Below, one piece after another: positions 25,999 to 34,166 of a DNA stretch of 64,000 bases (position 1 is the first letter of the stretch; every line of letters begins with the position of its first letter). This DNA comes from Dysgonomonadaceae bacterium PH5-43 (GTDB lineage Bacteria > Bacteroidota > Bacteroidia > Bacteroidales > Azobacteroidaceae), in the NCBI GenBank assembly GCA_029916745.1, contig JARXWK010000019.1, positions 1 through 64,000 of the forward strand, given 5' to 3'. The translations under genes were made by a program, and so were the position numbers. Under the pieces are notes generated by a model. It saw only the letters and a list, made by a program, of their open reading frames with translations. It made no database searches and was not told where the DNA came from.

Positions 25999-26152
25999 TG
26001 AAACAGATTGTTTCAGCAAGGAGAAACAAATAGTTTCATTATGGTGAAACAAGTAGTTTCATTAGTATGAAACAAACTCTTTCAAAGTATGAAACAAGTA
26101 ATTTCAGTTATATGAAACAAATTCTTTCAAAGTATGAAATAAGTCGTTTCAA
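25999..26152 (+). repeat. Array of seven ~22-24 bp palindromic units (GAAAC...GTTTC)
   Basis: Seven units such as TGAAACAAGTAGTTTCATTA and TGAAACAAACTCTTTCAAAG follow each other, and each is a short inverted repeat (GAAA...TTTC). The period is 22-24 bp. No identical longer repeat or unique spacers exist, so this is not a CRISPR. It fills most of the gap 25971-26269, which otherwise shows nothing recognisable. Confidence 0.75.
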
Positions 26153-26269
26153 GGTATAAAAAAAACGCCAAGAACTATTTAGTAGCACCTTTTTTTGGAT
26201 GAATCAACCCATCTATTTCACTACAAAAGGACTTCTTTTTGTGAAATAAATGATCAAATGTTTCCCAAT

Positions 26270-27541
26270 CTAATTTAAAATATCTCTCAGAGACATTCCA
26301 TTATGATTCTCCATTAGGTTATGTGCAATAAGTCTATATTTGACAGCTTCAATAGACACATTAAAATGAGTGCTGATTTCATTGGCAACTCTATAAAATA
26401 AATCTCTGTTACAAGGTTGATTGTCTAAATATAGTCTTCCTCTATTTACTCTATTTTGTGAAAAGGCAATTTGAGTAACTTGCAAAAACGATTTTGCAGG
26501 CATTAGCAGAGCACTTGCAAATATATTAGCTTGAAATTCAATCCTTTTCAAGGACTTATTATCTAAAACAATCTCATTATCAATAGAGTTTTCTGTATCA
26601 ATAGCTTCTTGATAAGTTTTGGAAAGAATTTTAGAATGAAGAATATGATGTCCTATTTCATGAGCTAATGTAAAACGCCACCTATGACCATCACTTTTTA
26701 GATTTTTAGTGATATATATACAGGGAGAAGAAAAAGATATTTTCCCTAATATTTCTTTACTTCCACTATAACCTAAATCTTCATCAATAATAAACTTCAT
26801 TCCACATTCTTTTTCTAATTTGCTACAAATAGAAGCCAAAGATGTTGGTTGTACAGTTTCTAATAAACTATTACCAATCATTTGCTCTGATATTTGTTCA
26901 ATTTCACTTAAAGATAAAAATGGCACTTTTAATTCGATTTCTCTTTCTTTGGGTTTTTGATCTATTATATTTAGGTAAAGAAAATAAGACAAGATGTTAT
27001 CAAAGGAACGATAATCAAATATATAATCTCTGTTTGTAGGTGATGTTTCTCCACAAATAACAGCTTCTACATTTTCACTAATAGATTGTTCACCAAATCG
27101 ACTTTTTCTATTTGTGTCAGGTGTCAATTCCTTCTGAAATAATCTATATAGCCCAATTCCTTTATTTCTTGCAAGAGTCAGGGTATTGGATGAATATTGA
27201 GAGCTTGTGATCATAACACCTTTTACATTATACCCTGCAATTTGGGATAATTTCAATGCAAATTCTTCAATATCACTAATTGGGACAGTATTTTCCCCAT
27301 AATTTTTACATTCAAATACTGTCAAAATAGAATATCCATTGGCATTAGGCATTGTTGTTTCTATGGCTATATCAACAATAATATTACTTTCTCTATCTCT
27401 TGAATAATAGGCTTTTTTGTGAAATATCTTACTCATTTTCCCATTGAGAAACAGTTCATCATTTGAAAGTTTTGATTTAAGTAATTCAAAAACTTCTTTT
27501 TCAAAAATATCTCCTTTTTCAACAGAACTAATTTTTTTCAT
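26270..27541 (-). CDS. Nuclease-like domain fused to an ImmA/IrrE-type metallopeptidase
   Basis: The protein has 423 residues in two parts. Residues 1-130 look like a PD-(D/E)xK restriction-type fold: D57 in NIIVDIAIE, then E77-x-K79 in TVFECKNYG, with helices on either side (DIFEKEVFELLKSKL). Residues ~250-380 form an ImmA/IrrE (COG2856) domain with FTLAHEIGHHILH (H294, E295, H298) and the later EFQANIFASALLMPAKSF. The C-terminal 40 residues resemble a small helix-turn-helix (HFNVSIEAVKYRLIAHNL). ImmA-type peptidases cleave repressors. The fusion suggests a switch that couples proteolysis to a nuclease. It overlaps a 41-codon upstream ORF by ATGA. Confidence 0.75.
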   Translation of the reverse strand: MKKISSVEKGDIFEKEVFELLKSKLSNDELFLNGKMSKIFHKKAYYSRDRESNIIVDIAIETTMPNANGYSILTVFECKNYGENTVPISDIEEFALKLSQIAGYNVKGVMITSSQYSSNTLTLARNKGIGLYRLFQKELTPDTNRKSRFGEQSISENVEAVICGETSPTNRDYIFDYRSFDNILSYFLYLNIIDQKPKEREIELKVPFLSLSEIEQISEQMIGNSLLETVQPTSLASICSKLEKECGMKFIIDEDLGYSGSKEILGKISFSSPCIYITKNLKSDGHRWRFTLAHEIGHHILHSKILSKTYQEAIDTENSIDNEIVLDNKSLKRIEFQANIFASALLMPAKSFLQVTQIAFSQNRVNRGRLYLDNQPCNRDLFYRVANEISTHFNVSIEAVKYRLIAHNLMENHNGMSLRDILN

Positions 27542-27663
27542 AAAGTGCGTATTTTTACCTTTACATCATCCACTATTGAAATGAAATAGATTAGTTCCTC
27601 TGATTCAGGATCTAAAGAACTTTTCAAATTGAAATTACAAGCTTTTTTTGTTTTTCTTCCCAT
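27538..27663 (-). CDS. Small 41-residue ORF coupled to the nuclease-ImmA gene
   Basis: It encodes MGRKTKKACNFNLKSSLDPE followed by SEELIYFISIVDDVKVKIRTL. The stop overlaps the next start as ATGA, the pattern of translational coupling. A -7-like TATATTTG lies at 27689-27682 on the minus strand. The protein is short, with a basic N-terminus and an acidic middle. I do not recognise it. It could be a partner, substrate or inhibitor of the downstream peptidase. Confidence 0.5.
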   Translation of the reverse strand: MGRKTKKACNFNLKSSLDPESEELIYFISIVDDVKVKIRTL

Positions 27664-27795
27664 AATTCAAAAACAATAGTTCAAATATACTTTGGTACAA
27701 AAATAATTAAAAAAAATGATCCCTCAAATATAATTAGGGGTTGTTTTAGGGGCTATATTTTAAAATGTGACAGAAATAGAGGCTTGCTAATACAA

Positions 27796-27832
27796 AAAGA
27801 GTTAGCTCTAAATTTGGCTAACTCTTTTTTAT
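27796..27832 (-). terminator. Terminator of guaA (symmetric)
   Basis: AAAAAGAGTTAGC (27796-27808) pairs with 27819-27831 over 13 bp with a 10-base loop. Both strands give a T run, so it can work in either direction. Bases 27664-27795 show only the promoter of the small ORF. Confidence 0.85.
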
Positions 27833-27870
27833 ATAGATTAATATAAAATATTCTTGATGGGTGTATATGT

Positions 27871-29388
27871 TTATTCCCACTCTATTGTTGCAGGTGGTTT
27901 AGAGCTTATATCGTAAACAACTCTGTTTACACCTTTTACTTTGTTGATAATATCGTTAGAAACTTTCGCCATAAAATCGTAGGGTAGGTGAGCCCAATCG
28001 GCAGTCATAGCGTCGGTTGAGTTTACCGCTCTAAGAGCAACGGCGTTTTCGTAAGTTCTTTCGTCTCCCATAACTCCTACCGATTGCACGGGAAGAAGTA
28101 TTGCGCCTGCTTGCCAAACTTGGTCGTAAAGATTCCAGTCGCGAAGAGCTTGGATATAAATATCGTCTGCATCTTGTAGTATGCGTACTTTTTCGGGGGT
28201 AATGTCTCCTAAGATACGAACGCCTAATCCTGGTCCTGGGAATGGGTGACGGCTTATTAAATGGTCTTTCATTCCTAATTCTCTACCTATGCGGCGAACT
28301 TCATCTTTGAAAAGGAGTTTTAGAGGTTCTACTAATTTAAGATTCATCTTTTCTGGCAGTCCTCCTACGTTGTGGTGCGACTTAATAACGTGACCTGTAA
28401 TAGAAAGCGATTCTATTATATCTGGGTATATAGTTCCTTGTCCTAACCACTTAATGTCTTTTAGTTTGTGAGCTTCTTGGTCGAATATTTCGATAAAGCC
28501 TTTGCCTATAATCTTACGTTTCTTTTCAGGTTCGGTAACGCCTTTAAGTTCTCCGTAGAAATATTCTTTTGCGTCTACACCAATAACATTTAATCCTAAG
28601 TGTGCGTAGTCTTCTAATACTCTTTCAAACTCGTATTTGCGAAGAAGACCGTGGTCTACGAATATACAAGTAAGGTTTTTACCTATTGCTTTGTTTAGTA
28701 ATACGGCAGTAACCGAAGAGTCGACTCCGCCTGAAAGAGCAAGAATAACTTTGTCGTCTCCTAATTGTTCTTTAAGCTCGGCAACTGTTGCTTCTATAAA
28801 GCTTGCAGGAGTCCAATCCTTTTTAGCGTTACAGATGTCTAAGAAGTTATCGAGTATAGTTGTTCCTATTTCGGTGTGGAATACTTCTGGGTGAAACTGT
28901 ACTCCCCAAGTATTTTCTCCTTCTATGTGGTATGCAGCACACTTTACGTCTTCGGTGTTAGCAATTATCTTAAAGTTATCGGGGATAACGGTTATTGTGT
29001 CGCCGTGAGACATCCAAACCTGAGAGTTTGCTTTGATGTTTTTCATCAAAGGATTGGCACTTTCAGTAGGAGTAAGCATTGCGCGTCCGTATTCTCTTGA
29101 GTCTCCTTTTTCTATTTTACCTCCCGATGAGTAAGCTAAGTATTGCGCTCCGTAGCAGATACCTAACACGGGGTATTTACCTCTTATAGAAGATAAGTCG
29201 GGCTTGAAAGCTTCTGTATCGTTAACAGAGAACGGACTGCCTGAAAGAATTACGCCTATAACAGATTTGTCGTTTTCGGGAAACTTATTGTAAGGAACTA
29301 TTTCGCAATACACGCTTAATTCGCGAAGGCGACGTCCTATTAACTGTGTAGTTTGTGAACCAAAATCAAGAATAATTACTTTTTGCAT
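27871..29388 (-). CDS. guaA: GMP synthase (glutamine-hydrolysing)
   Basis: GuaA aminates XMP to GMP. The N-terminal class I amidotransferase has the catalytic cysteine in [13 protein letters not shown] and a histidine in [12 protein letters not shown]. The ATP pyrophosphatase domain has the PP-loop [16 protein letters not shown], and the dimerisation domain ends [10 protein letters not shown]. The frame extends to 29421, but TAATTTTG occupies 29426-29419 on the minus strand as a -7 element. The ATG at 29388 ([18 protein letters not shown]) is therefore the start, giving 505 residues. Confidence 0.96.
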   Translation of the reverse strand: MQKVIILDFGSQTTQLIGRRLRELSVYCEIVPYNKFPENDKSVIGVILSGSPFSVNDTEAFKPDLSSIRGKYPVLGICYGAQYLAYSSGGKIEKGDSREYGRAMLTPTESANPLMKNIKANSQVWMSHGDTITVIPDNFKIIANTEDVKCAAYHIEGENTWGVQFHPEVFHTEIGTTILDNFLDICNAKKDWTPASFIEATVAELKEQLGDDKVILALSGGVDSSVTAVLLNKAIGKNLTCIFVDHGLLRKYEFERVLEDYAHLGLNVIGVDAKEYFYGELKGVTEPEKKRKIIGKGFIEIFDQEAHKLKDIKWLGQGTIYPDIIESLSITGHVIKSHHNVGGLPEKMNLKLVEPLKLLFKDEVRRIGRELGMKDHLISRHPFPGPGLGVRILGDITPEKVRILQDADDIYIQALRDWNLYDQVWQAGAILLPVQSVGVMGDERTYENAVALRAVNSTDAMTADWAHLPYDFMAKVSNDIINKVKGVNRVVYDISSKPPATIEWE

Positions 29389-29526
29389 CTGAATAAATCG
29401 TTTTATTATATTATGGTGCAAAATTACACAAATACTTTAAAATAATTACTATTTGGGGAACTTAATAGATAAAATGTTGTTTATTAGGTATAACGATATA
29501 ACAAACAATATAAAAATATTATCATT

Positions 29527-29778
29527 ATGAAAAATTCAAAGTTAATTATCGGAGTAGGCATAGGCTTACTTGTAGGTGGAGCAATAGCGGCATACCTAAT
29601 TACAAGCGATGAAGAGAAACAAGAGTTTGTAGACGAAATAAACTCTACGGTTAAGCGTGCTAAAAAAACTATCGGAAGAGTTGTTGAAGATGGTTTGGCT
29701 GAATTGGATAGCAAAGCTAATAAGGTTTCTAAAACAGCTATGGAAGCAGTTAATAACATAAAAAAAGGAATGTCGTAA
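29527..29778 (+). CDS. YtxH-like small membrane protein
   Basis: The protein has 83 residues. The N-terminal segment LIIGVGIGLLVGGAIAAYLI is a glycine-zipper membrane helix, followed by a charged coiled-coil helix. This is the YtxH family layout, associated with envelope stress in other phyla. It is first of three overlapping plus-strand genes. The next ATG overlaps its stop (TAATG). Confidence 0.75.
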   Translation: MKNSKLIIGVGIGLLVGGAIAAYLITSDEEKQEFVDEINSTVKRAKKTIGRVVEDGLAELDSKANKVSKTAMEAVNNIKKGMS

Positions 29779-30260
29779 TGAATAAGGGATACGATTTAGG
29801 TACTCTTATATCTGTAATTAAAACAGATGTAATAGAACTTGTAAACGCTAAGATAGAGTATTACAAACTCGAGATGTTTGAGAAGGTTTCGAGTGTAGGT
29901 TCTTTATTGGTTTACGGTTTAATAGTTATCAATCTGGTGTTTTTTGCTTTCCTTTTTGGTTTCTTAGCTTTAGGGTTTTTAATTAGCGATTGGGTTGGCA
30001 GTGTTGCTGGAGGCTTTGGTATAGTAGCTTTACTTTATCTGATTATTATGGCTGTATTGTTTGCTTTACGTAAACCAATACTTAAAGTTTTCCAAAATAT
30101 ATTTCTCAAAGAACTTGATCCTGATTTAGAAGACGAAGCAAGGTATGAGGAGAAATGTGCTCAACAAAGAAGTAAGGCAAAAAAAGAACGCAGACAACGT
30201 ATGAGAGATTGGGACGAAGATTTAATTAATAAATACAAAGATTTATATGAGCTCGACTAA
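29778..30260 (+). CDS. Phage-holin-like/DUF1469-type membrane protein
   Basis: The 160-residue protein starts with an amphipathic helix (DVIELVNAKIEYYKLEMFEK). Two hydrophobic segments follow (LVYGLIVINLVFFAFLFGFL and FGIVALLYLIIMAVLFAL), then a charged cytoplasmic tail. This fits the holin-superfamily III-like/DUF1469 group, often paired with YtxH-like proteins. It is probably an envelope protein, not a phage gene. Confidence 0.7.
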   Translation: MNKGYDLGTLISVIKTDVIELVNAKIEYYKLEMFEKVSSVGSLLVYGLIVINLVFFAFLFGFLALGFLISDWVGSVAGGFGIVALLYLIIMAVLFALRKPILKVFQNIFLKELDPDLEDEARYEEKCAQQRSKAKKERRQRMRDWDEDLINKYKDLYELD

Positions 30261-30606
30261 ATTAACTCCGATAGACATATTGAAGAGACGAAAAATTAGA
30301 TTGCAGGTTAAGTCAGACGCTTTAATTGATATACTTGAAGATAATTTTACTTACTTGCAAAACAATGCAGTTTCTTTAGCAAGCGAAACGGCTGCTGATA
30401 CATTTATCTCTAAGCTACCACCGTTTGTACAAAGTTTATTGGGTAAGGGTCATAAAGTCCCTTGGTCGGAAGCCCTTCCTTCGTCTGATAAACTTAGTGG
30501 TATAGCAATGGGTGCTTTAGATTTTCTACCTATATTATTTAGGGGCAAGAAAGGTATAGTTGCAACATTGCTTATTAGAATGATTAAGAAATTAATGAAG
30601 AGTTAA
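30247..30606 (+). CDS. Hypothetical protein of the YtxH/DUF1469 operon
   Basis: The protein has 119 residues. It begins inside the end of the previous gene (14-base overlap). The N-terminal half is polar and helical; the C-terminal half is hydrophobic (GIAMGALDFLPILFRGKKGI). No domain was recognised. Its place in the operon suggests an envelope role. Confidence 0.6.
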   Translation: MSSTKLTPIDILKRRKIRLQVKSDALIDILEDNFTYLQNNAVSLASETAADTFISKLPPFVQSLLGKGHKVPWSEALPSSDKLSGIAMGALDFLPILFRGKKGIVATLLIRMIKKLMKS

Positions 30607-30624
30607 TTTCAGTAGTTGAAGAAA

Positions 30625-30668
30625 GAAAAAGGGGCATAAGGTAATTAATACTTTGTGCCCCTTTGTTG
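30625..30668. terminator. Shared terminator between converging genes
   Basis: AAAGGGGCA (30628-30636) pairs with TGCCCCTTT (30656-30664), flanked by A and T runs. It can end both the 29527-30606 operon and the M56 gene on the minus strand. Confidence 0.8.
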
Positions 30669-30670
30669 TT

Positions 30671-32578
30671 TTACTCTACAATTTTATTTACTTGTTTCTT
30701 GTAATATTCAAGATCAATGTTTTGAATGTGAGTGCCAGTACCATTAGTGGAATTATCTGGAAGGTCAACTCTATTAGGTGGAGAGTAATACTCTAATGTT
30801 TTCACACCTTTGTCTAAAGGAGGGAAAATAAGAACTCTTTCAATGTATGCACCTTTTAGACCCATAACTACAAACATACGTCCTAGTTCGTAAGGAGCTT
30901 CAACATCTCTGATCTTATATCTAGTATTTGTTTTAGAGTCTATAAGACAGGCGTTTTTGTCGGTGAATAACCAGTTCGAAGGCCAGTGAATCTTCGTAAC
31001 AGTTGTTACTCTTGTTTCACCCTTAACCTCTTCAATAGATTTGATATTCATTGTAGGGTATATTTCTGCTGCTAAAGGAGGTACAAGAGTAACTTCATTA
31101 CGAGCAAGATAGTATGCGTCAAGATTCTTTGCGGCATTAATATCTCCTTTAGATAATACTACACCATCGGGATTGTAATACTTGTTATCTTCCGTATTGA
31201 ATGTAAGACCGCTTGCTTCATAATTCCAAGTGCTTGGATCTATGAAATCGTCAGCGGGTTTGCTGTTTTTTAAGGGTATCTTCACCAAAGCTTCATCAGA
31301 GTTGTCAATGTATACATAAGTAGTATCGTTCTTTTCAACAATATCAATGTTATCGACATTTTTGTTAGTCTCTAAAGACGACACACTTCCTGTATCGGTG
31401 TTTTTTAAGCTTATTTTTACCGTTTCTTTCTTTACGGTTGGAGGCGGAACGTCTGCTACAATTTTTACTTTCTTTACAGTTGGTGGAGTAAATTGTACAG
31501 TCTTTGTTTCCTTCTTTACAGGTGGTGGCGGTGGAACATCTTCTACAATCTTTACGGTCTCCTTTTTAACTACAGTTTGAGCTTGAGCAACAGGTTTGAA
31601 AGAGAAGAATGCGAGAAGCATAACTAACATTGGTGTCATAAGAACTACCCGTAGTCTCTTATAACGGATTTGATTACCAGTTTTCATTTTAATAAACCTT
31701 TTTTTAATTAATGATGTATTGAATCCGTTAGCCATAGCAGGGAGGAAGCCGGCAGTTTCTTCCAAGATAAAGCTCATATATATTTCTCGTTCAATGCCGT
31801 TGCGCAAGATGCAGTCGTCAACCTGAAACTCGTGAGTTAAACGAATCTCGTAGCGTATGAGCCACATCACGGGATTAAACCAGAATATTACGGTAAATAA
31901 TTCTAACAATGCCATATCTATATAGTGATAGTTCGAGATGTGGAATTGTTCGTGAGTAATAATAATATGTTGTTTGTCTTTGTTAGACTCAGAGGGTAAA
32001 TATATCTCTCTCATAAAAGAGAATGGATTTTTTATTACCTTACTTTTATAAATCTTTATATTCCCAATATCTTCACGCTCCGACCTTTTACGCAAGAGTT
32101 TAATCTTGTATAAATGAATGAAAAGGAGTACGAGATAAAGAAACATTACACCTACATATATATAAGGAGTAAAAGATGCGTAATTAATCTCCTTATTTAT
32201 TTTTGTTTCTTTTGCAGGAGTAACTGTAGGCGTAATAGCAACCTCGGTAATAGGTTCGTTGTAGATAACGACTGCCCCTTCCGAAGCAGGCTCCGAAACA
32301 ATCTCTTCGAGAGCCTGCACATCAAGATTACTTTCTATTACTCTATTATTATCAGTTACAGTATATTCTTGTTTGGCTGCTTTTTGAAATAAAACCCAAT
32401 CGGCAGGTAGGGGGATAGTTATTACTGATATTATAAGTGCAATAACTGGTATTGATATAAGGTAGACTCTGTTGCCAACAAAAGAACCTTTGTTTTTGAA
32501 CAGAAGATAGTAGAATACCATCAAAACTCCCGATATTAATAGAAATTCTATTGCTGTTGTTAATATAGAAGTTATCAT
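30671..32578 (-). CDS. BlaR1/MecR1-like M56 metallopeptidase with TonB-like proline-rich periplasmic part
   Basis: This 635-residue membrane protein has N-terminal segments (FLLISGVLMVFYYLLF, VYLISIPVIALIISVITIPL, PYIYVGVMFLYLVLLFI). The M56 zinc motif is HEQFH (H209, E210, H213), in a cytoplasmic loop followed by LLELFTVIFWFNPVMWLIRY. After the last membrane helix (~310) come repeats such as VEDVPPPPPVKKETKTV and VADVPPPTVKKETVKI, which resemble a TonB linker. It probably senses an envelope signal and cleaves the BlaI-type repressor encoded just upstream (6-base gap). Confidence 0.88.
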   Translation of the reverse strand: MITSILTTAIEFLLISGVLMVFYYLLFKNKGSFVGNRVYLISIPVIALIISVITIPLPADWVLFQKAAKQEYTVTDNNRVIESNLDVQALEEIVSEPASEGAVVIYNEPITEVAITPTVTPAKETKINKEINYASFTPYIYVGVMFLYLVLLFIHLYKIKLLRKRSEREDIGNIKIYKSKVIKNPFSFMREIYLPSESNKDKQHIIITHEQFHISNYHYIDMALLELFTVIFWFNPVMWLIRYEIRLTHEFQVDDCILRNGIEREIYMSFILEETAGFLPAMANGFNTSLIKKRFIKMKTGNQIRYKRLRVVLMTPMLVMLLAFFSFKPVAQAQTVVKKETVKIVEDVPPPPPVKKETKTVQFTPPTVKKVKIVADVPPPTVKKETVKISLKNTDTGSVSSLETNKNVDNIDIVEKNDTTYVYIDNSDEALVKIPLKNSKPADDFIDPSTWNYEASGLTFNTEDNKYYNPDGVVLSKGDINAAKNLDAYYLARNEVTLVPPLAAEIYPTMNIKSIEEVKGETRVTTVTKIHWPSNWLFTDKNACLIDSKTNTRYKIRDVEAPYELGRMFVVMGLKGAYIERVLIFPPLDKGVKTLEYYSPPNRVDLPDNSTNGTGTHIQNIDLEYYKKQVNKIVE

Positions 32579-32584
32579 AAGCGT

Positions 32585-32950
32585 TTATTTTTTACAGTCG
32601 TTAAGTATCTGTATTAATTCATCTATTTCTTTATCCGAAAGCTTTTCTTCCGATGCAAAGAACGACATCATAGATTTGAAACTCCCAGCAAAGAAGTTTT
32701 CTTTAGTCTTTTTCATAAAGTTGCGAGTGTAGTCGCTTTTAGATATAAGCGGATAATAACGATTGCTTTTGCCGAAAGTTTCGAAACCGACAAACTCCTT
32801 AGTTACCAGTATTCGCATCATTGTAGAAATTGTGCTGTTGGCTAACTTGGGAGTAGGCAATTCGTCGATTATTTCGCTAACGAAAGCGTGCTCTTTATCC
32901 CATAAAATGTTCATTAACTTTAGTTCGAGTTTACTTAATTCCTTCTCCAT
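32585..32950 (-). CDS. BlaI/MecI/CopY-family transcriptional repressor
   Basis: This 121-residue winged-helix repressor has the family core LSKLELKLMNILWDKEHAFV, SEIIDELP and ANSTISTMMRILVTKEFVGF, and a C-terminal dimerisation region (LSDKEIDELIQILNDCKK). It is expected to repress its own operon with the M56 gene. Cleavage by the M56 protein would lift repression. The regulated function beyond the pair is unknown: no beta-lactamase is nearby. Confidence 0.92.
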   Translation of the reverse strand: MEKELSKLELKLMNILWDKEHAFVSEIIDELPTPKLANSTISTMMRILVTKEFVGFETFGKSNRYYPLISKSDYTRNFMKKTKENFFAGSFKSMMSFFASEEKLSDKEIDELIQILNDCKK

Positions 32951-32977
32951 AACTTCTTTTGTTTATTAAGTTCGGGA

Positions 32978-33022
32978 CAAATGTATAACTAAAGTTTTAA
33001 TTATACAACTAAATTAATAGTT
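32978..33022 (-). promoter_or_regulatory. Promoter and putative BlaI-type operators
   Basis: A -7 element TACATTTG lies at 32985-32978 on the minus strand, with TTG at 33008-33006. Two dyads overlap it: AACTAAAGTT (32987-32996), between the two promoter boxes, and AACTA-N6-TAGTT (33007-33022), across the -33 box. This placement is what a BlaI-type repressor would need for autoregulation. Confidence 0.6.
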
Positions 33023-33077
33023 ATATTTAATTATTTTATTTCTTTTCTGGTTAAGTAACTGTAAATGAGTATTGCTT

Positions 33078-34166
33078 TTAATTAGGAGCCTTAGTATAAA
33101 GGTAAGCTGCAATGAATGCGTAAATAACATTTGGGAACCACGTAGCGATAAAAGGGCTTACCAATCCGTTTATGGCGAACGAGGAAGAAACCTGCTGAAA
33201 CAGTATATAAGAAAAACTAAGCAGCAAACCCAATCCTATGTTTATACCCATACCGCCTTTCTTTTTGCGGGCAGAAAGAGACGCACCTATCACGGTGAGA
33301 ATAAAGGCTGCAAACGCCATCGCAAATCGTTTGTGGTATTCTATCTCGAAGAGGTGAATTTGTCTTATACCTCGCTTCTTTTGTCTTTCGATGTATGTTC
33401 GGAGTTCGCTGGTATTCATTTGCTCACAATCGTTTACCGATATCATAAAATCGGAAGGTATAATGGTGAGTGTCGTATCCATTGCTGCACCAGATTTAAG
33501 CTCTTCGGTTAAACCCTTGAAATCGCGTATAAGATAATTTTTGAGAGTCCAATGATAAGCCGTGTCCCAAACAATTTGTTGAGCAGTAAGTCGAGATTTA
33601 AGTTCCTTGCCCTCAAACCTTTCGAGAGAGAATTTGTAGCCAGTTTTATTGTTGGCGTCAAATCGGTCGAAGTAAGCTATAACGTTTGGTTCTACCTCTA
33701 ATTGTATATTGTCTCCCCATACTACACGCTTATCTCTCACGTATTTATTCTGAAATTCTATGCGTTTAACGTTTGCCGGAGGTATTACGTAACTACTTAA
33801 GATAAAGGTCATAACGGCAATAAACCCTGCCGAAACAAGATACGGACGCATTAGCCTCGTAAAGCTTATGCCACTCGAAAGTATTGCTATTACTTCCGAA
33901 TTGTCGGCCATCTTAGCAGTGAAAAATATTACGGCTATAAAAACAAACAACGGGCTTAGTAGATTAATAAAATAGGGTATGAAGTTAACATAATAATCGA
34001 ATATGATGGCACTTGTGGGAGCATTGTGATCGATAAATTTATCAACCTTTTCGATAAAGTCGAACATCACACAGATAGAAATTATTAACAGTATTGCTGA
34101 AAAATAAGTCCCTAAGAATTTTTTTATTATGTACCAATCTATTTTATATAATCCCGGTATTTTCAT
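33078..34166 (-). CDS. LptF/LptG family lipopolysaccharide export permease
   Basis: The 362-residue protein follows the YjgP/YjgQ layout: three N-terminal membrane segments (FSAILLIISICVMFDFIEKV, FINLLSPLFVFIAVIFFTA), a periplasmic beta-jellyroll of about 150 residues, and three C-terminal segments (FAMAFAAFILTVIGASLSA). It forms the membrane part of the Lpt ABC transporter that moves LPS to the outer membrane. Its start overlaps the tgt stop (TAATG). Confidence 0.9.
   Translation of the reverse strand: MKIPGLYKIDWYIIKKFLGTYFSAILLIISICVMFDFIEKVDKFIDHNAPTSAIIFDYYVNFIPYFINLLSPLFVFIAVIFFTAKMADNSEVIAILSSGISFTRLMRPYLVSAGFIAVMTFILSSYVIPPANVKRIEFQNKYVRDKRVVWGDNIQLEVEPNVIAYFDRFDANNKTGYKFSLERFEGKELKSRLTAQQIVWDTAYHWTLKNYLIRDFKGLTEELKSGAAMDTTLTIIPSDFMISVNDCEQMNTSELRTYIERQKKRGIRQIHLFEIEYHKRFAMAFAAFILTVIGASLSARKKKGGMGINIGLGLLLSFSYILFQQVSSSFAINGLVSPFIATWFPNVIYAFIAAYLYTKAPN

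Noticed and set aside
25999-26152. CRISPR array
   Set aside because: Units are themselves palindromes with no constant repeat of 24 bp or more and no unique spacers of 30 bp.
29778-30260. Prophage holin
   Set aside because: No other phage gene is near, and the YtxH-like neighbour points to the chromosomal DUF1469-type envelope family.
33072-33512. 146-codon plus-strand ORF
   Set aside because: It lies entirely opposite the LptF/LptG gene, which has clear family motifs; the ORF has no domain features.
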